A DNA stretch of 64,000 nucleotides, from positions 62,001-126,000 of the forward strand of contig NZ_JAAKGP010000005.1 of the NCBI RefSeq assembly GCF_011043545.1, read 5' to 3'. The number at the start of each line of letters is the position of its first letter. Position 1 is the first letter of the stretch. Source of the stretch: Rhodobacter sp. SGA-6-6. Its GTDB lineage: Bacteria; Pseudomonadota; Alphaproteobacteria; Rhodobacterales; Rhodobacteraceae. Positions 50,513-59,060 of this stretch are shown here, piece by piece. A program made the translations under genes and the position numbers. Below the pieces are notes generated by a model that saw only the letters and a program-made list of their open reading frames with translations, was not told where the DNA came from and searched no databases.

Positions 50513-52290
50513 TGCCCGCCCTCCGCCCGCCCGGCATTGCCGATCAAGAGGCCCGCCCCGGCCTCGACAGTGCCGGCCACGGTCTCCAGCGCGAACCGCT
50601 CGCGGTCGCGCTCGCGGACCTGGCGCATCAGCCCGGCAGCCTCCTCGGGGCCGTCGCCGAGTCGCTCCAGCGCCTCGCGGCCCATCTCCAGCGCGCTCTC
50701 GAAGGTTTCGCGGACCTGCCAGTCGGCCCCGGCAGCGACCAGTTCCAGCGCGTGCTCGCGGTCGAAGGCGCGGGCCAGCACCGGCACCAGCGGGTATTCG
50801 TGCTTGATCAGCTCCACCATCCGCGTCACCGCCGCGCGGTCGTCGGCGGCGGCGACGATCAGGCTGGCATTGCCTGCCCCCGCGGCGTGCAGGATGTCCA
50901 TCCGCGCGCCGTCGCCATACCAGACCTTGAAGCCGAAGTCCTGCGCGTCGCGGATCGCCTGCGGGTCGCTGTCGATGATCGAGACCGAATGCCCGCGCGC
51001 CAGCAGCGGCTGGCTGACGATCTGCCCCACCCGGCCGAAGCCGATCAGCAGCACCCGGCCCGACAGGCCCGCGGCGGCCTCCACCCCTTCCATCGAGGCG
51101 GCGGGCTTCGGCGCCAGCCGCCCGTGCAGAAGGATCATCAGCGGCGTCAGCACCATCGACAGGATGATGATCGCGGTCAGGTTGGCGTTCCATTCCGGGG
51201 TCAGGATGCCGGACTGCGTGGCGGCGGCGTAGAGGACGAAGGCGAATTCGCCGCCCTGCGCCATCAGCACCGCGCGCTCCAGCGCCTCGTCGCCGGGGGC
51301 CTTGGCGAGGCGGGCGACGACATAGATCACCAGCATCTTCAGCGCCATGAAGGCAGGGACCGAGATCGCGATCACCGCCCAGTTGGCGGCGATGATGCGC
51401 AGGTCCAGCGCCATGCCGACGCCCAGGAAGAACAGGCCGAGGAGAAGGCCCCGGAACGGCTCCACATCCGCCTCCAGCTGGTGGCGGAACGAGGATTCCG
51501 ACAGCAGCACCCCGGCGAGGAAGGCCCCCATCGCCATCGACAGCCCGCCCGCCTGCATCAGCACAGCGGCGCCGAGCACCACCAGCAGCGCCGCCGCCGT
51601 CATCACCTCGCGCGCGCCGAAGCGGGCCAGCAGCCGGAACATCGGGTCCAGCAGCCAGCGCCCGGCGGCGACCAGCGCCGCGATGGCGGCAAGGCCGATG
51701 GCCACGCCCTGCAGCCGGTCGGAGAGCGTGGCCTCCGCCCCGCCGGGGGCGAGGAAGGCGACGATGGCCAGCAGGGGCACGATGGCCAGGTCCTCGAACA
51801 GCAGGATGGCGATCATCCGCCGGCCCCTGGGCTGTGCCATCTCGCCCCGTTCCTGCAGCATCTGCATGACGATGGCGGTGGAGGTCAGCACGAAGCCGGT
51901 GCCGGCGACGAAGCTCGCCTCCACCGGATAGCCGAGCGCGATGCCGACCCAGATCAGGGTGAAGATCGCCAGGCAGACCTGAAGCGCGCCCAGTCCGAAG
52001 ATCTCTCCCCGCATCGACCACAGACGGGAAGGCTGCATCTCCAGTCCGATGATGAACAGGAACAGCACCACGCCCAGTTCGGCGACATGGATGACCGACT
52101 GCGCGTCGTGGAAGAAGCCGAGTCCCCAAGGGCCGATCGCCAGCCCCGCCGCCAGATAGCCCAGGACGGACCCCAGCCCGATGCGCCGGAACAGCGGCAC
52201 GGCCACGACCGCCGCGGCCAGCAGGACGACGACGGGGCCAAGGTCGAAGGCGTGATGCGCGCTCTCGGCGGCGGCAAGCGGGTCGGACAT
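50509..52290 (-). CDS. KefB/KefC-like monovalent cation:proton antiporter (CPA2)
   Basis: 593 residues. About twelve membrane helices with the CPA2 exchanger signature (GLEMQPSRLW and TGFVLTSTAIVMQML) are followed by a C-terminal RCK/TrkA-N domain beginning VLLIGFGRVGQIVSQPLL, which binds nucleotide. In relatives the protein exchanges K+ for H+ and is gated by glutathione adducts during electrophile stress. ATG 52290 is preceded by AAAGG. It is coupled to the DUF924 gene and divergent from nothing: the SDR upstream runs in the same direction 131 bp away. Confidence 0.85.
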   Translation of the reverse strand: MSDPLAAAESAHHAFDLGPVVVLLAAAVVAVPLFRRIGLGSVLGYLAAGLAIGPWGLGFFHDAQSVIHVAELGVVLFLFIIGLEMQPSRLWSMRGEIFGLGALQVCLAIFTLIWVGIALGYPVEASFVAGTGFVLTSTAIVMQMLQERGEMAQPRGRRMIAILLFEDLAIVPLLAIVAFLAPGGAEATLSDRLQGVAIGLAAIAALVAAGRWLLDPMFRLLARFGAREVMTAAALLVVLGAAVLMQAGGLSMAMGAFLAGVLLSESSFRHQLEADVEPFRGLLLGLFFLGVGMALDLRIIAANWAVIAISVPAFMALKMLVIYVVARLAKAPGDEALERAVLMAQGGEFAFVLYAAATQSGILTPEWNANLTAIIILSMVLTPLMILLHGRLAPKPAASMEGVEAAAGLSGRVLLIGFGRVGQIVSQPLLARGHSVSIIDSDPQAIRDAQDFGFKVWYGDGARMDILHAAGAGNASLIVAAADDRAAVTRMVELIKHEYPLVPVLARAFDREHALELVAAGADWQVRETFESALEMGREALERLGDGPEEAAGLMRQVRERDRERFALETVAGTVEAGAGLLIGNAGRAEGGH

Positions 52291-52384
52291 GGATCGGCCT
52301 TTCGGGGACGGTGGCGAAGACAGGAATATCGCGGATCGGCCCCGCCACGAGGGGGAAATCGGGGGCCGCCGCGGAAAGGAAAGC

Positions 52385-52411
52385 GGCCCGGCCTCTGGGG
52401 ATGGCCGGGCC
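52385..52411 (-). terminator. Rho-independent-like terminator of the SDR gene
   Basis: GGCCCGGCC (52385-52393) pairs perfectly with GGCCGGGCC (52403-52411) around a 9-nt loop. On the minus strand it lies 10 bp after the SDR stop and is followed by GCTTTCCTTTCC, a pyrimidine-rich tract. It separates the SDR from the KefB-like operon. Confidence 0.6.
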
Positions 52412-52421
52412 AGTCGGGCGG

Positions 52422-53195
52422 CTACTTGGTGGTGTAGCCGCCGTTGACGAGGATCGTCTGGCCCGTCATCCACCAACCCTCGGTGACGAGGAAGCGGATC
52501 CAGGGCGCGATGTCCTCGATGTCGGTGAGGCCGGTCTTCGAGAAGGGCGACAGCGCGGCGGCGGTCTTGTGGTAGGCTTGGGCCTCGGGCGTCTCCTGCC
52601 CGTAGAAGAAGGGCGTATCCATCGGGCCGGGGCCGATGGCGGTGACGGAAATCCCGCGCTCGCCGAATTCCTTCGAGGCCGCGCGGGTGAAATGCTCCAC
52701 CGGCGCCTTGGTGCCGGCATAGCTGGAATAGAACGGCGTGTAGGCCCCCAGCAGCGAGGTGACCAGCGTGCAGATCGCGCCGTTGTCGTTCACCGCCTTG
52801 CCGGCCTCCTTCAGGAAGAAGAAGGCGGATTTGGCGTTGACCGCGCTCATCTCGTCGTATTCGGCCTCGGTGATCTCGGCCATCGGCTTCTTCAGCACCT
52901 TGCCGACGGTATTGACGGCGATGTCGGGACGGCCGACGGCGACCACGGCATCGGCGAGCAGCTTCTCTACCGCGCCCGCCGTGGTCAGGTCGGCCCGGAT
53001 CGCCACCGCCTGCGCCCCCGCCGCCCGCACCGCCGCGACGGTCGCCTCGGCCTCGGCGGCGCTGGCCGGGCTGTTGTAATGGATCGCCACCGCCTTCGCG
53101 CCCTGCGCCGCGAAATCCCGCGCCAGCAGGCCGCCCAGGTTCTTGGCCCCGCCGGCGATCAGGACGGTCTTGTCCTTGAGGGTTCTGCTCGTCAT
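52422..53195 (-). CDS. Short-chain dehydrogenase/reductase
   Basis: 257 residues from ATG 53195. The cofactor site VLIAGGAKNLGGLLARDF is a variant glycine motif, and the active site is intact with TSLLGAYTPF and YAGTK (Tyr-X3-Lys). The end MTGQTILVNGGYTT is typical of the fold. Substrate is unknown. It is divergent from a LysR regulator across 98 bp, the arrangement in which LysR commonly regulates an SDR of the 3-oxoacyl-reductase-like group. Confidence 0.85.
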   Translation of the reverse strand: MTSRTLKDKTVLIAGGAKNLGGLLARDFAAQGAKAVAIHYNSPASAAEAEATVAAVRAAGAQAVAIRADLTTAGAVEKLLADAVVAVGRPDIAVNTVGKVLKKPMAEITEAEYDEMSAVNAKSAFFFLKEAGKAVNDNGAICTLVTSLLGAYTPFYSSYAGTKAPVEHFTRAASKEFGERGISVTAIGPGPMDTPFFYGQETPEAQAYHKTAAALSPFSKTGLTDIEDIAPWIRFLVTEGWWMTGQTILVNGGYTTK

Positions 53196-53293
53196 GGCAC
53201 TCTCCTTTGTCTTGCGTTGCCGGGGCAATTTATGTTCTGGAGATTCCCAATAAATCCGGCGATCCTGACTTCACCTGTCGGGGATTGCGAACA
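53196..53293. promoter_or_regulatory. Divergent SDR / LysR promoter region with inverted repeat
   Basis: ATTTAT (53228-53233) and ATAAAT (53250-53255) form an inverted repeat separated by 16 bp in an otherwise GC-rich spacer. This is a plausible LysR binding site between the divergent genes. Confidence 0.4.
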
Positions 53294-54217
53294 ATGGACC
53301 GGATCGAGCTTTACCGCATCTTCACCCGGGTGGTCGAAACCCGCAGCTTCACCCGGGCGGCGGACAGCCTGCAGATGCCGCGCTCCAGCGTCTCCACCGC
53401 CATCGCCGGGCTGGAGGCACGGCTGGGGGTGCGGCTCCTGCACCGGACGACGCGGGCGGTCGCCGCCACCGACGAGGGCGAGGAATTCTACGACCGCTGC
53501 CTCGGCTTCCTGGCCGAGAGCGAGGAGATGGAAACCATGTTCCGCGCCGCCGCGCGCCGGATCGAGGGGCGCATCCGCGTCGACGTGCCGGGCCGGATCG
53601 GCCGGCTGATCCTGGCGCCGGCGCTGCCGGAGTTCCTGGCGCTGTGGCCCGGCCTCCGGGTGGAACTGGGGATGACCGACCGCGCCGTCGATCTGGTGGG
53701 CGAGCGGGTGGACATCGCCCTGCGCGTCGGCCCGCTGCCCGATTCCGGCCTGCGCGCCCGCCGCCTGGGCGAGATCGCCCAGATCAACGTGGCCAGCCCG
53801 GCCTATCTGGCGCAGCAGGGCACGCCGCTTGCGCCCGCCGACCTGGACCGGCACCGGCAGGTCGCCTATGCCTCGCCCTCGACCGGGCGGGTGGCGGACT
53901 GGGAATGGCTGGAGGGCGGCCGGGTGCAGACCCGCCCGGTGCCCTGGCGGGTCAGCGCCAACAGTGCCGAGGGCTATATCGCCTGCGCGCTGGCCGGGAT
54001 GGGGCTGATCCAGATCCCGGCCTATGACGTGGCCCACCACCTTGCCGCCGGGGACCTGGTGGAGGTCCTGCCCGATCACCGGCCCGGCCCGATGCCGATG
54101 CACCTGCTGTTCCCCGGCTCCCCCCGCAGCCCGCGCCGCCTGACGGCCTTCGCGGACTGGATGGAGGAGGTGCTGCGCCGCAGCCTGCACCGGAGCGCGG
54201 TGCCGCGGCGGCCGTGA
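53294..54217 (+). CDS. LysR-family transcriptional regulator
   Basis: 307 residues from ATG 53294. The helix-turn-helix reads YRIFTRVVETRSFTRAADSL then MPRSSVSTAIAGLEARLGVR and LLHRTTRAVAATDEG. The effector domain follows from about residue 90. It belongs to the LysR group whose members repress a divergent oxidoreductase and respond to electrophiles or quinones; the effector here is not known. An earlier ATG at 53207 would lie in the promoter and is not supported. Confidence 0.85.
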   Translation: MDRIELYRIFTRVVETRSFTRAADSLQMPRSSVSTAIAGLEARLGVRLLHRTTRAVAATDEGEEFYDRCLGFLAESEEMETMFRAAARRIEGRIRVDVPGRIGRLILAPALPEFLALWPGLRVELGMTDRAVDLVGERVDIALRVGPLPDSGLRARRLGEIAQINVASPAYLAQQGTPLAPADLDRHRQVAYASPSTGRVADWEWLEGGRVQTRPVPWRVSANSAEGYIACALAGMGLIQIPAYDVAHHLAAGDLVEVLPDHRPGPMPMHLLFPGSPRSPRRLTAFADWMEEVLRRSLHRSAVPRRP

Positions 54218-54236
54218 GCCTGCGCCGCCCCCGGGT

Positions 54237-54598
54237 TCAGCTTCTTGCGCGGTTGCGCCCGGGGTCGTGGACGGGCAGGGCGACCACCGCGCCAGGGGAG
54301 CCTGCCGCCGAGACCATGGTTCCGGGGCGGGGCCCTCCCGGATCAGCGCCTGCAACAGCGCCCGCGACTTCGGGCCCTGCACCGAGACCTGCGCGAATTC
54401 GGTCCGGCATTCCCGCACCCGCACCCCCGGCCCGGCGGCGGCCGCAAGATCTTCGCCCAGCTGCGGGTTGGCGCCCATCACCATCACCCGTCCGGGGCCG
54501 TGGAAGAACACCGTGCAATCGTCGATCATGCAGCCGTCGGCGCCGGCCGGGCCGGGCCGATCATCCGCCACCATTTTGCGAATGATTTGCAGTTGCAC
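54237..54598 (-). pseudogene. Fragment of an aminomethyltransferase (GcvT/DmdA-like folate-dependent) gene
   Basis: On the minus strand the frame reads GADGCMIDDCTVFFHGPGRV and then VRECRTEFAQVSVQGPKSR, the middle of the first GcvT domain, but the preceding ~60 residues of the family are missing. After RALLQALIREGPAP the frame is lost; a second frame ends AVVALPVHDPGRNRARS, the family's C-terminal tail. The whole second domain is therefore deleted and the join is out of frame. It lies between LysR and the sit operon and has no intact partner. Family members demethylate glycine, dimethylglycine or sulfonium compounds. Confidence 0.7.
54577..54591. promoter_or_regulatory. Fur/Mur-like box 1 upstream of the sit operon
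   Basis: TGCGAATGATTTGCA is a 15-bp near-palindrome (TGC-N9-GCA) with one mismatch between arms. It partly overlaps or abuts the -35 region of the predicted sitA promoter, as expected for manganese- or iron-responsive repression by a Fur-family regulator. Confidence 0.55.
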
Positions 54599-54620
54599 TA
54601 TCCGCCGGACCCGCTATAGA
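54593..54620 (+). promoter_or_regulatory. Predicted sigma-70-type promoter of the sit operon
   Basis: TTGCAC at 54593-54598 and TATAGA at 54615-54620 are separated by 16 bp, in front of the sitA start at 54693. Fur/Mur-like boxes lie on either side. Confidence 0.5.
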
Positions 54621-54623
54621 TGT

Positions 54624-54638
54624 TGCAACTCATTCGCA
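54624..54638. promoter_or_regulatory. Fur/Mur-like box 2 downstream of the sit -10 element
   Basis: TGCAACTCATTCGCA is a second TGC-N9-GCA element with less perfect arms (two mismatches). It sits just after the -10 box, where a repressor would block transcription initiation, 47 bp from the first box. Confidence 0.45.
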
Positions 54639-54692
54639 ACTGCCGGGTTGAACCCGGTGGCGATCTTGCCGGAAAACAGGAAAGGACTGCCC

Positions 54693-55598
54693 ATGTCTTC
54701 CACAATGTCGTGCCTCTTCGGCGCCGTGACGGCCGCGGCCCTGATGGCGGGCGCCGCCCTGGCCGACGAGGACCGCATGAAGGTGGTGACGACCTTCACC
54801 GTTCTGGCCGACATGGCCGGCCGGGTGGCGGGGGAGGCCGCGGATGTGGTGTCGATCACCGTGCCGGGCGCCGAGATCCACGGCTACGAACCGACGCCGC
54901 AGGATATCGTGCGGGCGCAGGGGGCCGACCTGATCCTGTGGAACGGCATGAACCTGGAATTGTGGTTCGAGCAGTTCCTGCGCAACCTCGGCGACGTGCC
55001 CTCGGTGACGCTGACCGACGGGATCGACCCGATCTCGATCTCGGGCGGGGAATACGACGGCAAGCCGAACCCCCATGCCTGGATGGGCCTCGCCAACGCA
55101 GAAATCTACATCGACAACATCCTTGCCGCCTTCGTCGCGCAGGACCCGGAGAACGCCGAGACCTACAGGGCCAACGCCACCGCCTACAAGGAGGAGCTGC
55201 GCGCCACGCTGGAGCCGCTGCGCCAGCGGATCGCCGAGGTGCCCGAGGCGCAGCGCTGGCTGGTGACCTGCGAGGGCGCCTTCAGCTACCTGGCCCGCGA
55301 CTTCGGGATGAAGGAGCTTTACCTCTGGCCGATGAACTCGGACGCGATGGGAACGCCGAAACAGGTGCGGGCGGTGATCGACGGGGTGCGGGCCAATGCC
55401 ATCCCGGTGGTGTTTTGCGAAAGCACCGTCAACACCGCGCCGGCCGAGCAGGTGGCGCGCGAGACCGGGGCGCGCTACGGCGGCGTCCTCTACGTGGACA
55501 GCCTGTCGGGGCCGGACGGCCCGGTGCCGAACTACCTCGACCTGATGCGGGTGACCTCGGAGACCATCGCCGAGGGCCTGGCGCCGGCCGCGGAGTGA
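54693..55598 (+). CDS. sitA: Manganese/iron ABC transporter substrate-binding protein (SitA/MntC-like)
   Basis: 301 residues with a signal peptide (cleavage after about residue 24) and the cluster A-I metal-binding fold. Metal-ligand candidates are His in [11 protein letters not shown] and NPHAWMG, followed by the acidic ligands in the C-terminal lobe. Sequence blocks [19 protein letters not shown] and [11 protein letters not shown] match SitA/YfeA rather than ZnuA, since the His-rich loop of zinc binders is absent. It delivers Mn2+ or Fe2+ to the SitBCD complex. Expression is probably controlled by the Fur/Mur-like boxes upstream. Confidence 0.85.
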   Translation: MSSTMSCLFGAVTAAALMAGAALADEDRMKVVTTFTVLADMAGRVAGEAADVVSITVPGAEIHGYEPTPQDIVRAQGADLILWNGMNLELWFEQFLRNLGDVPSVTLTDGIDPISISGGEYDGKPNPHAWMGLANAEIYIDNILAAFVAQDPENAETYRANATAYKEELRATLEPLRQRIAEVPEAQRWLVTCEGAFSYLARDFGMKELYLWPMNSDAMGTPKQVRAVIDGVRANAIPVVFCESTVNTAPAEQVARETGARYGGVLYVDSLSGPDGPVPNYLDLMRVTSETIAEGLAPAAE

Positions 55599-55620
55599 CC
55601 GCGGCGGCCGAAGATTCCGG

Positions 55621-55646
55621 CCCGCCGCGCCCTTTCGCGCGGCGGG
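55621..55646 (+). terminator. Strong intercistronic hairpin between sitA and sitB
   Basis: CCCGCCGCGC (55621-55630) pairs perfectly with GCGCGGCGGG (55637-55646) around CCTTTC and is followed by TTTCGCG. The 10-bp GC stem lies 22 bp after the sitA stop. It could be a partial terminator or an mRNA stabiliser that raises SitA levels above SitBCD. Confidence 0.6.
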
Positions 55647-55693
55647 TTTCGCGATTAGATCGGTGTGACCGCCCTTCGGCAGAAAGACGACAG

Positions 55694-56593
55694 ATGATGC
55701 GTGACGCCTCGATCCGTGCCGAAACCGGAGAAGACGCGGGCATCTCCGCCCGCGACGTGACGGTGACCTACCGCAACGGCCTCACCGCCCTGCGCGGCGC
55801 CAGTTTCCGCATCCCGAAGGGCACGGTGACGGCGCTGGTCGGCGTCAACGGTTCCGGCAAGTCCACCCTGTTCAAGGCGATCATGGGCTTCGTCCCGGTG
55901 GCGAGGGGCGAGATCAGGCTTCTCGGCCTGACGGTGGCCGAGGCGCTGAAGCGCAACCTCGTCGCCTATGTGCCGCAGAGCGAAGAGGTCGACTGGTCCT
56001 TCCCGGTGCTGGTCGAGGACGTGGTGATGATGGGCCGCTACGGCCACATGGGCTTTCTGCGCCGCCCGTCGAAGGCCGACCACGACGCGGTCGGCACCGC
56101 GCTGGCGCGGGTGAACATGCAGGACTACCGCCACCGCCAGATCGGCGAGCTGTCGGGCGGCCAGAAGAAGCGCGTCTTCCTGGCCCGCGCGCTGGCGCAG
56201 GACGGGCAGGTGATCCTCCTGGACGAGCCCTTCACCGGCGTCGACGTGAAGACCGAGGAGCAGATCATCGCCCTCCTGCGCGAGTTGCGCGACGAGGGGC
56301 GGGTGATGCTGGTCTCGACCCACAACCTCGGCTCGGTGCCGGAATTCTGCGACCGGGTGGTGCTGGTGAAGGGCACGGTTCTGGCCTTCGGCCCGACCGA
56401 GACCACCTTCACCCGCGAGAACCTGGAGGCGGCCTTCGGCGGCGTGCTGCGCCACTTCACCCTGGGCGGCGAGGCGCTGCACGACGACGACGACAGCCGC
56501 CACGTCTCGATCCTGACCGACGACGAGCGGCCGCTGGTGCAATATGCCGGCCGCACCCGCACCCGGGCCGGGGATGCGGAGGGCCGCAAGTGA
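55694..56593 (+). CDS. sitB: Manganese/iron ABC transporter ATP-binding protein (SitB-like)
   Basis: 299 residues. Walker A is [16 protein letters not shown], the signature [17 protein letters not shown] and Walker [37 protein letters not shown] is characteristic of the Mn/Fe group. A C-terminal extension of about 40 residues after the ATPase core is rich in Asp and His ([11 protein letters not shown]) and could sense metal, though this is speculative. The start is ATG 55694; a second ATG follows at once. Confidence 0.85.
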   Translation: MMRDASIRAETGEDAGISARDVTVTYRNGLTALRGASFRIPKGTVTALVGVNGSGKSTLFKAIMGFVPVARGEIRLLGLTVAEALKRNLVAYVPQSEEVDWSFPVLVEDVVMMGRYGHMGFLRRPSKADHDAVGTALARVNMQDYRHRQIGELSGGQKKRVFLARALAQDGQVILLDEPFTGVDVKTEEQIIALLRELRDEGRVMLVSTHNLGSVPEFCDRVVLVKGTVLAFGPTETTFTRENLEAAFGGVLRHFTLGGEALHDDDDSRHVSILTDDERPLVQYAGRTRTRAGDAEGRK

Positions 56594-57450
56594 CCCTGCT
56601 GGAGCCCTTCTCCTACGGCTACATGACCAATGCCATGTGGGTCTCGGCGCTGGTCGGCGGGGTCTGCGCCTTCCTCTCGGCCTATCTGATGCTGAAGGGC
56701 TGGTCGCTGATCGGCGATGCGCTCTCGCATTCGGTGGTGCCCGGGGTGGCAGGGGCCTATATCCTCGGGCTGCCCTTCGCCCTGGGCGCCTTCCTGTCGG
56801 GCGGGCTGGCCGCCGCGGCGATGCTGTTCCTCTCCGACCGCTCCGGCCTCAAGGCCGATGTGGTGATCGGGCTGATCTTCACCGGCTTCTTCGGACTGGG
56901 GCTGTTCATGGTCTCGGTCAATCCGATGTCGGTGTCGATCCAGACCATCACCATGGGCAACATCCTGGCGATCTCGCCCGAGGACACGCTGCAGCTGGCG
57001 ATCATCGGCTTCGTCTCGCTGGCGGTGCTGCTCTTGAAATGGAAGGACCTGATGGTGGTCTTCTTCGACGAAAGCCATGCCCGCACCATCGGCCTGCGCC
57101 CCGGGCTGCTGAAGGCGGTGTTCTTCATCCTGCTGTCGGCCTGCGTGGTGGCGGCGATGCAGACCGTCGGCGCTTTCCTGGTCATCGCCATGGTGGTGAC
57201 GCCGGGGGCGACGGCCTATCTGCTCTGCGACCGCTTCCCGCGGCTGATCGCGCTGTCGGTGGCCATCGGCACGGCGACCAGCTTCGCCGGCGCCTATATC
57301 AGCTATTTCCTCGACGGGGCGACCGGCGGCGTCATCGTCTGCCTGCAGACCCTGATCTTCCTGGCCGCCTTCGTCTGGGCGCCCAAGCACGGGCTGCGCG
57401 CCGCCCGCGCCAAGGCCCGCGCCGCCCTGCGCGAGGAGGCGGCGCGATGA
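56590..57450 (+). CDS. sitC: Manganese/iron ABC transporter permease (SitC-like)
   Basis: 286 residues from GTG 56590, which overlaps sitB by four bases. About eight membrane helices with the family motif [20 protein letters not shown] and the later [21 protein letters not shown]. It forms the channel with SitD. The C-terminus carries a basic/Ala-rich tail ([17 protein letters not shown]). Confidence 0.85.
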   Translation: MTLLEPFSYGYMTNAMWVSALVGGVCAFLSAYLMLKGWSLIGDALSHSVVPGVAGAYILGLPFALGAFLSGGLAAAAMLFLSDRSGLKADVVIGLIFTGFFGLGLFMVSVNPMSVSIQTITMGNILAISPEDTLQLAIIGFVSLAVLLLKWKDLMVVFFDESHARTIGLRPGLLKAVFFILLSACVVAAMQTVGAFLVIAMVVTPGATAYLLCDRFPRLIALSVAIGTATSFAGAYISYFLDGATGGVIVCLQTLIFLAAFVWAPKHGLRAARAKARAALREEAAR

Positions 57451-58280
57451 TCGACCAGCTGCTGCTGCCGTTCCAGTTCGCCTTCATGCAGAACGCCTTT
57501 CTCATCGCCGTCCTGGTTGCGGTGCCGACCGCGCTGCTGTCCTGCTTCCTCGTCCTCAAGGGCTGGGCGCTGATGGGCGATGCGGTCAGCCATGCGGTGC
57601 TGCCCGGGATCGTGCTGGCCTATATCCTCGGCTTCCCGCTGATCCTCGGCGCCTTCGCCGCCGGGCTGTTCACCGCCGTCGCCACCGGCTACCTGGCCCA
57701 GAACAGCCGGGTGAAGCAGGATACGGTGATGGGCGTGGTCTTCTCCGGCATGTTCGGGCTGGGGATCGTGCTCTACACCTCGATCACCTCGGACGCCCAT
57801 CTCGACCATATCCTGTTCGGCAACATGCTGGGCGTCGGGCCCGAGGATCTGTGGACCGCAGGGCTGATCGGGCTGGCCGTCTCGGCCCTGCTGCTGGTGA
57901 AGTGGAAGGACCTGATGCTGCACGCCTTCGACCCGGCGCAGGCGCGGGTCTCCGGCCTGGCCGTCGGGCTTCTGCACTACGGCCTGCTGACGGTGCTGTC
58001 GCTGACCATCGTCGCCACCATGTCGGCGACCGGGCTGATCCTCGCCGTCGCGCTCTTGATCGCGCCGGGGGCCATCGCCTTCCTCCTCACCCGCAGCTTC
58101 GGCCGGATGCTGGCGGTCTCGGTCGCCGTCTGCCTCGTGTCGATGCTGGGCGGGGTCTATGCCAGCTTCTTTCTCGACTCCGCGCCGGCGCCGACCGTGG
58201 TGCTGGTGCTGACCGGGCTTTTCATCGCCGCCTTCCTGCGCAGGACCTGGCGGCAGCGCCGGATCACGGCGGCGGTCTGA
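57447..58280 (+). CDS. sitD: Manganese/iron ABC transporter permease (SitD-like)
   Basis: 277 residues from ATG 57447, overlapping sitC by four bases. About eight membrane helices with VLKGWALMGDAVSHAVLPGI and ATGLILAVALLIAPGAIAFLL, homologous to SitC. It completes the importer. The stop lies 10 bp from the stop of the convergent liuC gene. Confidence 0.85.
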   Translation: MIDQLLLPFQFAFMQNAFLIAVLVAVPTALLSCFLVLKGWALMGDAVSHAVLPGIVLAYILGFPLILGAFAAGLFTAVATGYLAQNSRVKQDTVMGVVFSGMFGLGIVLYTSITSDAHLDHILFGNMLGVGPEDLWTAGLIGLAVSALLLVKWKDLMLHAFDPAQARVSGLAVGLLHYGLLTVLSLTIVATMSATGLILAVALLIAPGAIAFLLTRSFGRMLAVSVAVCLVSMLGGVYASFFLDSAPAPTVVLVLTGLFIAAFLRRTWRQRRITAAV

Positions 58281-58289
58281 GGCCCAGCC

Positions 58290-59060
58290 TCACCCCCAGT
58301 CCGGCTTCCGTTTCTCCAGGAAGGCGGAAATCCCGTGCCGGGCCTCCTCGCCCTCCCAGATGTCGGCCAGGCGGCGGACGCTGTCCTCGATCACCCCGGC
58401 GTCGATCCGGGGGCCGAGCGCGCGGGCGAGCCGCTTGGCCTCGGCCACCGCGCCGGGGGCGGTGGAGAGGTAGGGCGCCACCTCCGCCTCCACCGCCGCA
58501 TCGAGGGCATCGGCGGGGAGCACCCGGGCGACGAGCCCCAGCCGCTCGGCCTCGGCCGCCTCGAAGACCCGGGCCGACATGAAGACGCGGCGGGCGTTGC
58601 CCTCGCCCATCCGGGCCAGCACATAGGGGCCGATGGTGGCGGGGATGATGCCCAGCCGGGTTTCGGAGAAGCAGAACTTGGTGCCTTCCGCGGCGATGGC
58701 CACGTCGCAGACGCAGGCCAGTCCGATGCCGCCGCCGAAGGCGCCGCCGTGCAGCCGGCCGATCAGCGGCGCGGGCAGGGTGTTCAGCGCGTGCAGCATG
58801 TCGGCCAGCTTGCGCGCCTCGGCCAGCCGCTGCGCCCGACCGGCCTGCATCTGCGCCCGCATCCAGTCGAGGTCGCCGCCGGCGCAGAACACCGGCCCCG
58901 CGCCGGACAGCACCACTGCGCGGGCCTGCTGGCCGATGCCCCGCGCCAGATCGGTCAGTTCGGCGATCATCGCGGGCGACAGGACGTTGCGCTTTTCCGG
59001 GGTGTTCAGGGCGACGTGGACCACCCCGCGCGGGTCGGTCCTGACATCGAGGGTCTTCAT
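58290..59060 (-). CDS. liuC: Enoyl-CoA hydratase/isomerase, probable methylglutaconyl-CoA hydratase
   Basis: 256 residues of the crotonase superfamily. The oxyanion-hole and active-site blocks are GPVFCAGGDLDWMRA, GGAFGGGIGLACVCDVAIA and FCFSETRLGIIPATIGPYV. In leucine degradation it converts 3-methylglutaconyl-CoA to HMG-CoA. Its start overlaps the HMG-CoA lyase stop by four bases, and it is the last gene of the liu operon. The position in the operon supports the LiuC assignment over a general enoyl-CoA hydratase. Confidence 0.85.
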   Translation of the reverse strand: MKTLDVRTDPRGVVHVALNTPEKRNVLSPAMIAELTDLARGIGQQARAVVLSGAGPVFCAGGDLDWMRAQMQAGRAQRLAEARKLADMLHALNTLPAPLIGRLHGGAFGGGIGLACVCDVAIAAEGTKFCFSETRLGIIPATIGPYVLARMGEGNARRVFMSARVFEAAEAERLGLVARVLPADALDAAVEAEVAPYLSTAPGAVAEAKRLARALGPRIDAGVIEDSVRRLADIWEGEEARHGISAFLEKRKPDWG

